Part shown: piece after piece, positions 1 through 6,835 of the stretch
Numbering within the stretch: the stretch's first letter is position 1
Layout of the letters: each line of letters begins with the position of its first letter
From: CAYRFF01 sp964423575
Lineage (GTDB): Bacteria; Bacteroidota; Bacteroidia; Chitinophagales; Saprospiraceae
Reading direction: 5' to 3'
NCBI GenBank assembly: GCA_964423575.1
Contig: CAYRFF010000078.1
Span: forward strand, 1-9,490
DNA: 9,490 nt
The notes under the pieces: generated by a model
Told to the model about the DNA's origin: nothing
What the model saw: the letters and a program-made list of their open reading frames with translations, nothing else
Databases searched by the model: none
Translations under genes and position numbers: made by a program

Positions 1-1256
1 CCGCTAGAACCAAAGCAAGAAATAGGTTCAAAGGAAATCGTTGCATCGAGATAGCTGATATGGAGTGTACCTAAGGTATCGCATCCTCCATAACTGCTCG
101 GTAGAGAGAATAGATGGTTTCCGTTTCCGTAATAAGTCTCACCAAGATAAATGACGGGTTCAGCAAAACAGACAAAAGTATCGATGAGCACCTCCGGTGG
201 TATGGGCTCTACGCTGAGTTGCAGTACTGCATCATAAATGCAGCCATCTGCATTGGTCTGCTCTATGCGGTGCTCTCCGCCTGCATTAATATTTTGTCCC
301 ATAAAGAAATAGGGTAAATCAGTCGTACAGATAGTATCGGTAAACATCTGATCGGGGAAGTCAGCGACAGTAATGGTAGTACAGACCATGTCCGTAGTAT
401 CACAGAAATTAAAAGCTTCTATGCAGACCTCATACATACCGGGCGGTACATTCCAGTCGGTGAGAAAGGGCTGGGAATTGTATTCACCCATAAAAACATT
501 ATCGATATAGAGATTGTAGCCGGGATTCTGAATATCCGTGGGTAGGAGAGAGAAAGGGACACCGGTGGCGCCTCGGCAGATGGAATCCGGAGTAGAAAAC
601 ATACTTGCTTCAGGGATAATCGCATCGGGTAGATTAGCCATAACACCTCCAGCACCGTAATGGACGAAAATATCTGTAGAAATCGAGTCACAATTGCCAC
701 AATTGTTAATATTAATCATGTATTGATGTCCGGGGATGGTTAGGAAGTTTAAAAATAGAGTATCTCCATCGACAACGCAGTCGCAAGAACCTGCAACAGG
801 AATAAGACCGGAACAAAGCTCTTTATCTGTTATATCAAAAATAGCGATAGTATTTCCAGCGCCTGGAGGCTTATGGCACGATGAGGGGGGGCCATAAAAC
901 GCACCATCATGAGGACGGAACTCGATAGATACAGAGTCGGTGCTTGCGATAAAGGAGGTAAAGGAACGATAATCTAATTCATAGATATTAAATTCACAAA
1001 AAATTTCAAGATCTGTACGATCCCAATATAAATGGTTGACCCAATGGTCTTTAGTAGTAAGAGTCATACTATCTAAGATTGCAAGATCACAAAGGATAGG
1101 CAGGACCGGTTTTATATCGCAATAGGCAATTCTGCCGCCTTCATAAAATGTACCCTTAATCCAGTAAGGGCACTCAGGACATTGAGCAGATACTGATTGT
1201 TGTAGGAAAAATGAGCTGAAAAGAATGATAAGTAAAGTCAAGTACCCGTAACGCAT
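1..1256 (-). CDS. Large secreted Cys-rich repeat protein, 3'-truncated by the window edge
   Basis: My own translation of the minus strand gives an open frame of 418 complete codons from the ATG at 1256 to base 1 with no stop, so the C-terminus lies outside the window. Residues 1-24 are a classical signal peptide (basic MRYGY start, hydrophobic core, cleavage expected after VSA before QC), so the protein should be exported. The mature part is rich in Cys, Asp and Thr. Around residues 225-297 is a PKD/Ig-like segment ending in a CTTITV strand. It is followed by two tandem units, about 307-349 and 359-402, each running DT..C...P....G......G.H.......GC(D)....L.(L/I)S. This resembles the ICEGESYTFGGQ...NGCDS..TLNLTV repeat seen in many type IX-secreted Bacteroidota proteins. 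A T9SS C-terminal sorting domain would be expected off the edge but cannot be seen. It starts 11 bases after the lipoprotein gene stop, so co-transcription is likely. Function unknown; adhesive or surface role is inference. Confidence 0.85.
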   Translation of the reverse strand, partial: MRYGYLTLLIILFSSFFLQQSVSAQCPECPYWIKGTFYEGGRIAYCDIKPVLPILCDLAILDSMTLTTKDHWVNHLYWDRTDLEIFCEFNIYELDYRSFTSFIASTDSVSIEFRPHDGAFYGPPSSCHKPPGAGNTIAIFDITDKELCSGLIPVAGSCDCVVDGDTLFLNFLTIPGHQYMININNCGNCDSISTDIFVHYGAGGVMANLPDAIIPEASMFSTPDSICRGATGVPFSLLPTDIQNPGYNLYIDNVFMGEYNSQPFLTDWNVPPGMYEVCIEAFNFCDTTDMVCTTITVADFPDQMFTDTICTTDLPYFFMGQNINAGGEHRIEQTNADGCIYDAVLQLSVEPIPPEVLIDTFVCFAEPVIYLGETYYGNGNHLFSLPSSYGGCDTLGTLHISYLDATISFEPISCFGSS

Positions 1257-1267
1257 ATCTTCTTCGT

Positions 1268-1786
1268 TTAATTACAGCAATAAACATCTGCATTAATTTT
1301 CAATTCACAATCCAAACCCGAACAGAAATCTCCGCTAAAACTCACGGAAAAGATGATAGTCCGACACATTGCAGGAGTCGTAGGTCCCGGACAAGATGCA
1401 GGAGGGCATCCGCTTGTGTATTGGTAAATTAATTGTTTTAAGTTAGCAACAATATTCGGGTAATTCAATAATAATTCAGAGATCGTGTAACAATCATTAG
1501 GAAAAGGATAACTATCAATTAGCGTACAATTTGCAGCGACATCGGCTTCATCAACTCCCTGATTCAGCCTGCATTGTAGGAGTTCTGCAGCAAAGAGACA
1601 ATCACTATATGGAGTAGAAGTTGGTGGTGGCCATGTAGCTTGTAAAGCATTGCATTCTGCTTCAGTTGCCCGTGAAGTGACTGCGGAATCCACTTTCGGA
1701 TCGGGATGGAATTCCATTTGCGTACAAGCCGTTAAAAAAAGGAAAAACAGAAGGACGGGGACAAGGGTAAATATTGTAGATCTCAT
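1268..1786 (-). CDS. Cys-rich outer-membrane/periplasmic lipoprotein, unknown function
   Basis: A 172-residue protein with a lipoprotein signal: basic MRS, a hydrophobic stretch to residue 18, then the lipobox LTAC with the lipidated Cys at 21. The residue after Cys is Thr, so there is no inner-membrane retention Asp. The mature chain contains 12 further Cys residues, including a terminal CC, an even number compatible with up to six disulfides; it is otherwise rich in Pro, Thr and Asn. I recognise no family. The next gene downstream, a large secreted Cys-rich protein, starts 11 bases after this stop, so the two probably form a small export operon and may act together at the cell surface (inference). 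The ATG is chosen because the signal peptide begins right there. It overlaps by one base (TAATG) the stop of an upstream open frame that I judge spurious. Confidence 0.75.
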   Translation of the reverse strand: MRSTIFTLVPVLLFFLFLTACTQMEFHPDPKVDSAVTSRATEAECNALQATWPPPTSTPYSDCLFAAELLQCRLNQGVDEADVAANCTLIDSYPFPNDCYTISELLLNYPNIVANLKQLIYQYTSGCPPASCPGPTTPAMCRTIIFSVSFSGDFCSGLDCELKINADVYCCN

Positions 1787-1876
1787 TACTTAAAAGTTTT
1801 AATAAATAAAACATTGGTCAATATAAGCATTTTTAAGAGAAGTGTATGGGAATGCGCGTTTATATGTGGAATGTGG

Positions 1877-1932
1877 GTTGTAAAGTTGTGAAGTCGTAAA
1901 GGCGCGAAGATGTTAAGTTGTGAAGGCGTAAA
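1877..1932 (+). repeat. 8-bp degenerate tandem repeat, seven units
   Basis: Exactly seven consecutive 8-base units fill this stretch: GTTGTAAA, GTTGTGAA, GTCGTAAA, GGCGCGAA, GATGTTAA, GTTGTGAA, GGCGTAAA. Positions 1, 4, 7 and 8 of the unit (G..G..AA) are invariant, position 5 is T in six of seven, and position 3 is always a pyrimidine. The flanking bases do not continue the period. It lies in non-coding DNA upstream of the minus-strand lipoprotein gene. The pattern resembles short tandemly repeated repetitive sequences of bacteria; the function is unknown. Confidence 0.75.
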
Positions 1933-2042
1933 ACCGCCCCTCGAATGCCTCGCTTCGCTCATTTGCCTTGAGCCAAGAATCAGGGTACAGAAAGCAGGAA
2001 AACTTGACCCCTTATTAACCAATGATTTATGACTAAATGTGA

Positions 2043-2168
2043 TTATAGTTCTATAGATATCTTCACTTTTCCGCCGAGACCTTTTTCCACGATTTCATAG
2101 AGTGTTTTTAGAGTGATTTTACTGCCATTGTTTACTTGGTTTTGAAGAAGGAAATGAAAAATATGTAA
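2043..2168 (-). pseudogene. Remnant of an antitoxin-like protein C-terminus
   Basis: On the minus strand a 41-codon frame without a start ATG ends at the TAA at 2043-2045. An in-frame TAA at 2169-2171 closes it upstream. The translation carries FLLQNQVNNGSKITLKTLYE and then IVEKGLGGKVKISIEL to the stop. The shape 'short helix, T-L-Y-x-I-V-E-K-G-L-G-G-K-hydrophobic beta strand' looks like the end of small HTH-type (HigA/XRE-like) antitoxins found in Bacteroidota and Chlorobi. No HTH and no toxin partner is visible, so at best this is the surviving 3' end of a lost gene. The assignment rests on recollection of family style, not on a search. Confidence 0.35.
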
Positions 2169-2238
2169 TTAAAATTTGGCAATGTCATAAAAAGATGACT
2201 CATTTGAATTATCGTTTAATTTTGAATTTTTCAATTAT

Positions 2239-2284
<46 letters not shown>

Positions 2285-2455
2285 GTAATTCGTTTAGTCG
2301 AACTGTAATCATTTCAAAACTACTTAAAATTACGTTATTAGTTTGTTTAGCATATACTAAAATATTGATGTATCAACCTTACTTCCCGGACAATACATTA
2401 TAAAAGTAATAACAAATTCTAATGAATATTCTTCCAAATTTATAAAATTATAGTT

Positions 2456-2959
2456 ATGAGATACACAATATTGATACTTATCTCCCTTTTGTTTGTACTC
2501 TCTTGTAAAAAGGATGATTTACAGATAAACCACTGGGGTACTAATAAGGCTTTAAAAGATGAAGTAACCTGGGAAAGTAAACCTTATGCTTTTCTGGTTG
2601 ATGATATAATAGTGATTAGTTTTTATACTTATAGCTCCGAAGGATTTCAACGAGAGGAGCTCTCTTTTATAAATATTCCTAACAAAATAGGTGAATATGA
2701 AATAGAAGACGTTGAGAGTATAAGTAACGATGATAAGATTACAGTAAGATATTACACATATACTGATGATGGTGATGTCATAGGTAAAGTCTATAAAACT
2801 CTAAATGATGATGATGCGAATATAATTTCTATTACTAAAATTAAGGGTAAACAAATTTGGGGAAATTATAACTTGACGCTCTATACATCTGACGAGTTTA
2901 CGGATTCAATTAACTTTACTCAGGGCGAGTTTCATGTGAAGATTCAAGAAGAGAGATAG
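2456..2959 (+). CDS. Small DUF6252-like lipoprotein
   Basis: A 167-residue protein with a type II signal peptide: MRYTILILISLLFVL then the lipobox LSC with the lipidated Cys at 17, followed by KKDD, a very common start of Bacteroidota surface lipoproteins. The mature part is a beta-rich, Asp/Tyr-rich domain. Its final third, an IKGKQIWGNYNLTLYTS segment followed by INFTQGEFHVKI, matches the style of DUF6252 lipoproteins, in which a 'G.F.(L/F)T' strand precedes a '(I/V)T.G.F.V.(F/I)' C-terminal strand. No enzymatic motif is seen and function is unknown. The gene is clearly more AT-rich than pepT, dapD or dapE, is monocistronic, and is flanked by a microsatellite upstream and a strong terminator downstream, so it may be a recent or fast-evolving accessory gene. 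No Shine-Dalgarno site precedes the ATG, as is usual in this phylum. Confidence 0.75.
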   Translation: MRYTILILISLLFVLSCKKDDLQINHWGTNKALKDEVTWESKPYAFLVDDIIVISFYTYSSEGFQREELSFINIPNKIGEYEIEDVESISNDDKITVRYYTYTDDGDVIGKVYKTLNDDDANIISITKIKGKQIWGNYNLTLYTSDEFTDSINFTQGEFHVKIQEER

Positions 2960-2981
2960 ACAATTTGATCTTCTTATAGAG

Positions 2982-3020
2982 AAAAGACCTCGATAGTTAA
3001 GGACTGCCGAGGTCTTTTTT
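2982..3020. terminator. Rho-independent terminator, probably bidirectional
   Basis: AAAAGACCTCG at 2982-2992 pairs perfectly over 11 bp with CGAGGTCTTTT at 3008-3018, with a 15-base loop, and the plus strand runs on in T to 3020. It starts 22 bases after the lipoprotein stop at 2959. The A-run on the 5' arm gives a T-run on the minus strand, so it could also stop transcripts coming from pepT, whose stop is about 175 bases away. Confidence 0.85.
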
Positions 3021-3090
3021 ATTGAAATAGTCGCAATTCTATAGAGATTTCCATTTTTTTACAAAGGCCATTGAATTTATAGACTGCTCT

Positions 3091-3171
3091 CTCAATAGTC
3101 GAACGAAGTGAGACTATGAGAAGGCGTTCTCTGAGGTGCCGCACGAAGTGTGGCTACTCGAAGAGAGCCTT
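3091..3171. repeat. Two adjacent REP-like hairpins with GAA triloops
   Basis: Hairpin 1 (3091-3120): CTC-A-ATAGTC pairs with GACTAT-GAG (bulged A); inside, GA-AC-GAA-GT-GA would fold as tandem G.A pairs, two Watson-Crick pairs and a GAA loop. Hairpin 2 (3138-3154): GCCGCAC-GAA-GTGTGGC, a 7-bp stem with one G.T wobble. Hairpin 2 is enclosed by outer arms AAGGC and TCTCT (3121-3132) that pair with AGAGA and GCCTT (3162-3171). The shared core ACGAAGTG recurs exactly 40 bases apart while the stems differ but stay complementary. They lie just beyond the pepT stop and may mark the 3' end of its transcript. No T-run follows, so they are not typical terminators. Confidence 0.7.
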
Positions 3172-3192
3172 AATCTTAGCCTTAACCTCAGA

Positions 3193-4443
3193 TCAAGCCT
3201 TCTCCTCCCATATCGCTGCCAGATTGATAATCGTCTCCGCAGCCTTGGACATATCCTGAACTGTCGTCCATTCCTGTAGTGAGTGGAAAGCGTATTCCCC
3301 TGCAAATATATTGGGGCAAGGAAGACCCATGAAAGTCAATCTTGAGCCATCTGTGCCACCGCGTATGCTGGAAAGCTTAGGCTTTACGCCTGTGCGCTTA
3401 ATTGCTTCCTTGGCATACTCAGTAACCTGAGGATGATCTTTCAGTACTTCTTTCATATTCCGATACTGCTCTATTACTTGTAGGTTAATCTTGGCTTTCG
3501 GATAATCTTCCTGGACTTTCTTGACAATAGATCTTAGATAGTCTTCCTTTTCTACTAGCCCTTCTGTCTCAAAGTCTCTGACAATCATGCTGATATGTGC
3601 TTTCTCGACAGTTCCGCTCATGGATGTAGGATGAACAAATCCGGCTCTTCCATTGGTAGTTTCAGGGCTTAAACGGCCTTTGGGTAGGAGAGCTACAATA
3701 TCAGCAGCTACTTTCAGTGCAGAAACGAGTTTCCCCTTGGCAAATCCAGGATGCGCTGAAATTCCCTCTATATCAATTGTTACTGCATCTGCAGAAAAAG
3801 TTTCATCTTCCAGGCTTCCCAGGCGTTCACCATCGATAGTATAGCCGAAATCTGCACCGAGTTTCTCAATATCCACCTTATCCACACCGCGTCCGATTTC
3901 CTCGTCTACGGTAAAGAGAATTCTAATTTTACCGTGCTTAACTTGTGGGTTGTTAATCAGATATTCTACAGCGCTCATAATCGCTGTAATTCCTGATTTA
4001 TTATCTGCTCCCAGCAGCGTAGTCCCACTCGCTGTGATTATATCGTGACCGATTTTATTGTTGAGTTCCGGGTGCTCAGCCGGATCGATTTTCACATTTG
4101 GGTTGTCAGGTAGGACGAGTACTTGTCCCTGATAATTTTCATGGACGAGTGGCTTTACACCTGTTCCGCTACTATCCGGACTCGTATCCATATGGCTACA
4201 GAAGCAGATAACCGGCACATTCTTGTTGGTATTGGATTCCAATGTAGCATAGATATATCCCCATTCATCCATTTCTGCATCTTTTAGGCCTAATTCTAGT
4301 AATTCCTTCAGAAGCACCTTCCCCAGGTCTTTTTGCTTCATTGTTGATGGTGTAGTATTGCTATTAGGATCAGCTTGCGTGTCAATTTTAGCGTAGCGGC
4401 TAAATCTCTCGATTAATTCTTTTTTATCCAGTTTTATATCCAT
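3193..4443 (-). CDS. pepT: Peptidase T (tripeptide aminopeptidase, M20B)
   Basis: A 416-residue cytoplasmic zinc aminopeptidase that removes the N-terminal residue from tripeptides; the length is close to E. coli PepT (408). The M20 di-zinc site is complete: H84 and D86 in the SHMDTSPD motif, the bridging D147 in LLGADNKSG, the general base E181 and ligand E182 in FTVDEEIGRG, D204 in YTIDGERLG, and the last His ligand H387 in GEYAFHSLQEW. The lid/dimerisation domain lies between, with GISAHPGFAKGKLVSAL around 227-243. Family-specific features such as the N-terminal SRYAKIDTQADP and RGGTDGSRL (361-369) make PepT rather than a generic M20 enzyme secure. It is transcribed divergently from ndh; a weak -33/-7-like pair lies upstream. 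Downstream there are the paired hairpins and then the shared terminator. It looks intact and is a housekeeping peptide-recycling enzyme. Confidence 0.96.
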   Translation of the reverse strand: MDIKLDKKELIERFSRYAKIDTQADPNSNTTPSTMKQKDLGKVLLKELLELGLKDAEMDEWGYIYATLESNTNKNVPVICFCSHMDTSPDSSGTGVKPLVHENYQGQVLVLPDNPNVKIDPAEHPELNNKIGHDIITASGTTLLGADNKSGITAIMSAVEYLINNPQVKHGKIRILFTVDEEIGRGVDKVDIEKLGADFGYTIDGERLGSLEDETFSADAVTIDIEGISAHPGFAKGKLVSALKVAADIVALLPKGRLSPETTNGRAGFVHPTSMSGTVEKAHISMIVRDFETEGLVEKEDYLRSIVKKVQEDYPKAKINLQVIEQYRNMKEVLKDHPQVTEYAKEAIKRTGVKPKLSSIRGGTDGSRLTFMGLPCPNIFAGEYAFHSLQEWTTVQDMSKAAETIINLAAIWEEKA

Positions 4444-4469
4444 AGTGAACTAATTATTTCGTCTAAGTG

Positions 4470-4500
4470 GCAATGTACTTGAAATCTCTTATAATGACAA
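4470..4500 (-). promoter_or_regulatory. Possible Bacteroidota-type promoter of pepT
   Basis: On the minus strand a TTG (4498-4500) is followed after 20 bases by TACATTGC (4470-4477), which partly fits the Bacteroidota TTG-N19-21-TAnnTTTG arrangement (two mismatches in the -7 box). The -7 box ends 26 bases before the pepT ATG at 4443. The spacing fits, but the boxes are weak and short enough to occur by chance. Confidence 0.3.
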
Positions 4501-4525
4501 TTAAAAGGTGGGGAAAATGAATTTC

Positions 4526-4561
4526 TTTTTTAAGCATTATGACTGAAATATGCTTAAAAAA
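4526..4561. promoter_or_regulatory. 12-bp-arm palindrome between divergent pepT and ndh
   Basis: TTTTTTAAGCAT (4526-4537) and ATGCTTAAAAAA (4550-4561) are perfect inverted repeats separated by 12 bases. Both strands end in an A-run after the second arm rather than a T-run, so this is not an intrinsic terminator. Its position in the 178-bp divergent intergenic region, 61 bases before the ndh ATG and 83 bases before the pepT ATG, suits a regulator binding site with AAGCAT half-sites, or a cruciform-forming element. The bound protein is unknown. Confidence 0.5.
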
Positions 4562-4621
4562 ATAATCTTTTACTCGGTCAGACTGTTAAATGGTTAATGA
4601 AATAAATCAAATAAATAATTT

Positions 4622-5932
4622 ATGGTTGATGCCAATCTTCCCACTTCAGATAAACCAAGAATAGTCATTGTTGGTGCCGGATTTGCCGGCTTGAACACAG
4701 CCTTTAAACTGAGAAATACAGACTATCAGATTGTACTGGTTGACGTTAATAATTTTCATCAGTTTCAGCCTTTGTTTTATCAGGTTGCGATGGCAGGCCT
4801 TGAACCAAGTTCTATAATTTTTCCATTACGCAAGATTTTTCAGAAACACGATAATGTACATATAAGAATTGCCGAGATGCTTGCTGTTGATCCGGAAGCA
4901 AAGAAAATCGATACCAATATCGGTGAGATAGATTATGATTATCTCGTATTGGCTACCGGAACTACAACTAATTTCTACGGGATGGAGAATATCAGAGAAA
5001 GAGCTTTTTCTTTAAAGTCAATCTCAGAATCCATCTATCTGAGAAACAATATACTTATCAATCTGGAAAAGGCGCTGCTTGAAAGAGATGAGGAAAAACG
5101 GCGTGAATACCTTTCCATTGTGATTGTCGGCGGCGGTCCTACAGGTGTGGAGCTCGCAGGTGCGCTGGCAGAGATGAAGCATTTTATTTTCCCCAAGGAT
5201 TACAAAGAGCTTAATTCGGATGAGGTTGAAATCCACCTGGTTCAATCTGGACAAGAGATTCTTATCGGCATGGAAGACAAGTCGAGAATTGATGCATTGA
5301 AGTTCCTGGAAAATATGGGCGTGAATGTTCATCTGGGGGTTGCAGTAAAGGATTATGACGGAGTAAAAGCAAGCCTTAGTAATGGAGAGACGATTGATAC
5401 ACATAATCTGATATGGGTTGCAGGTGTGAGTGCGGAAGAAATCGAAGGACTGGAAGATGAAGCCGGACGTGGCAACAGATTGACTGTGGATCGCTTTAAT
5501 AGAGTGGGAGATTACGAGGATATATATGCCGTGGGAGACCTTGCTTTTATGATTACGGAAGACTATGAATTTGGACATCCTCAGGTCGCACAGGTTGCCA
5601 TTCAACAGTCCAAGAACTTAGCAGATAACTTTAAGCGTAAATTGAAGGGCAAGGAGTGGAAAGAATTCAAGTATAAAAATAAAGGTATTCTTGCAACTGT
5701 CGGGCGGAATAAAGCAGTGGCAGACTTGCCTAGGTTCAGATTCAGTGGGTTCTTTGCCTGGGTGTTATGGTTAATGGTGCACTTGTTCTCCTTGATTGGA
5801 GTGAAAAACAAGGTCTTTGTCATGATTAACTGGATGTGGAACTATCTATCCTACGACCAATCATTGCGCTTGATTATTCGTCCGTATATAAAACGGAAAA
5901 AGAACCCAAGAGAACAGATAATCATACAATAA
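4622..5932 (+). CDS. ndh: Type II NADH:quinone oxidoreductase (NDH-2)
   Basis: A 436-residue FAD enzyme that passes electrons from NADH to the membrane quinone pool without pumping protons, acting on the inner face of the cytoplasmic membrane. Two Rossmann folds are visible: FAD-binding IVIVGAGFAG (residues 14-23) with the acidic D41 at the end of the second strand, and the nucleotide-binding IVIVGGGPTGVELAG (166-180). The FAD-closing motif IYAVGDLAF has D306. PQVAQVAIQQ (320-329) is the quinone-site AQxxQ-like segment. The C-terminus (about 375-415) is hydrophobic with basic edges, the usual membrane anchor region. At the end of the second strand of the nucleotide fold (IHLVQSG) residue 208 is Gln where NDH-2 enzymes usually have Glu contacting the NADH ribose; this may relax selectivity toward NADPH (inference). 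It is transcribed divergently from pepT, with a palindrome in between, and appears to be its own transcription unit, 104 bases before dapD. Confidence 0.95.
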   Translation: MVDANLPTSDKPRIVIVGAGFAGLNTAFKLRNTDYQIVLVDVNNFHQFQPLFYQVAMAGLEPSSIIFPLRKIFQKHDNVHIRIAEMLAVDPEAKKIDTNIGEIDYDYLVLATGTTTNFYGMENIRERAFSLKSISESIYLRNNILINLEKALLERDEEKRREYLSIVIVGGGPTGVELAGALAEMKHFIFPKDYKELNSDEVEIHLVQSGQEILIGMEDKSRIDALKFLENMGVNVHLGVAVKDYDGVKASLSNGETIDTHNLIWVAGVSAEEIEGLEDEAGRGNRLTVDRFNRVGDYEDIYAVGDLAFMITEDYEFGHPQVAQVAIQQSKNLADNFKRKLKGKEWKEFKYKNKGILATVGRNKAVADLPRFRFSGFFAWVLWLMVHLFSLIGVKNKVFVMINWMWNYLSYDQSLRLIIRPYIKRKKNPREQIIIQ

Positions 5933-6036
5933 TCGTGAATAAACATTTGCGAAAGCATGGATAATACTCCCTAAATCGATAGAGAGTAAAATGACTTTCG
6001 TATTATTGTCCTGAAATTAATAAGAAATAGCAGATT

Positions 6037-6816
6037 ATGGCGAATATGAACAAAATACTGGATAAGATTACGGACGATTCCTATACGCAGGAGGAGCTGG
6101 AAATGATTATGGCGGATGTGGATGCGGGGAAATTGCGGGTTGCGAGGAAAAAGGGGAATGAATGGATTGTCGATGAGAGAGTAAAAAAAGCGATTCTCAA
6201 GTACTTTGCAAGTCGTTCTGTAACGGATCAGACCAAGGATGAATTTTTCTTCCGTGATAAGATTCCATTGAAGCAGTCTTTCCGTAATGTGCGTGTTGTA
6301 CCGGGTGGTAATTCCGTGCGTTATGGCGCATACCTCGGTGACCAGGTGGTCATGATGCCTCCCGCTTATGTGAATATCGGAGCTTATGTCGATGATGGAT
6401 CCATGATAGACTCCAATGTGCTTGTCGGCTCATGTGCTCAGATAGGGAAGAATGTACATTTGTCCGCTGCGGTGCAGATTGGAGGAGTTCTGGAGCCGGT
6501 GAATGCTCGCCCTGTGATTATTGAGGACAATGCTTTTATAGGTGCGGGTTCTCTCGTTGTAGAGGGCGTTCTGGTGCGTGAAGACGCAGTGATAGGCGCG
6601 GGAGTTGTTCTTTCGGCAAGTACCAAGATTCTGGAAGTGGATAAAAACGGGAAAATCGTGCAGGAATTCCGTGGTGAGGTGCCACGCGGTGCGGTTGTTA
6701 TTCCGGGTACGCGTCCCAAGGGTGATATTGCAATTCAGACGCCGATTATTATCGGTTACAAGAATGAAAAGACAGCAGAGAAGGTTGAGCTTACGCAAAT
6801 GTTGAGAGATTTTTAA
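6037..6816 (+). CDS. dapD: Tetrahydrodipicolinate N-succinyltransferase
   Basis: A 259-residue cytoplasmic acyltransferase (E. coli DapD is 274) that transfers succinyl from succinyl-CoA to tetrahydrodipicolinate, committing it to the succinylase branch of diaminopimelate/lysine synthesis. The N-terminal helical domain (1-85) includes VDERVKKAILKYFASR. The left-handed beta-helix begins near 88 with RVVPGGNSVRYGAYLGDQVV and continues through MPPAYVNIGAYVDDGSMID, VGSCAQIGKNVHLSA and IGGVLEPVNARPVIIEDN to FIGAGSLVVEGV. These are near-identical to the conserved DapD core, in which the active site is built between trimer subunits. The C-terminus ends in NEKTAEKVELTQMLRDF. ATG at 6037 is the first in-frame Met and gives the expected N-terminus; no Shine-Dalgarno site is seen. 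The dapE-type gene follows 19 bases after the stop, so they almost surely share a transcript. Confidence 0.97.
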   Translation: MANMNKILDKITDDSYTQEELEMIMADVDAGKLRVARKKGNEWIVDERVKKAILKYFASRSVTDQTKDEFFFRDKIPLKQSFRNVRVVPGGNSVRYGAYLGDQVVMMPPAYVNIGAYVDDGSMIDSNVLVGSCAQIGKNVHLSAAVQIGGVLEPVNARPVIIEDNAFIGAGSLVVEGVLVREDAVIGAGVVLSASTKILEVDKNGKIVQEFRGEVPRGAVVIPGTRPKGDIAIQTPIIIGYKNEKTAEKVELTQMLRDF

Positions 6817-6835
6817 TTGTTGAACCGCGTGAACT

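Noticed and set aside
114..700. Open frames at 114-317 (plus) and 419-700 (minus)
   Set aside because: Both lie inside the continuous 418-codon secreted-protein frame that has a signal peptide and tandem repeats, so they are shadows.
1786..2022. Open frame of 78 codons on the minus strand overlapping the lipoprotein start by TAATG
   Set aside because: It runs through the 8-bp degenerate repeat and the GAGCGAAGCGAG motif, has no recognisable domain or signal, and its composition follows the repeats; the TAATG overlap is probably chance.
5024..5823. Long minus-strand frames (193 and 73 codons) opposite ndh
   Set aside because: They lie antisense to a fully supported NDH-2 gene and their translations show no family motifs.
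5966..5987. ACTCCCTA / TAGAGAGT imperfect stem between ndh and dapD
   Set aside because: A one-mismatch 8-bp stem with no T-run; too weak to call a terminator or operator.
5946..6010. CGAAAG...CTTTCG and GGATAATA...TATTATTGTCC complementary pairs before dapD
   Set aside because: The pairs interleave rather than nest, so they would need a pseudoknot; lysine riboswitch features are not present and the short matches are likely chance.
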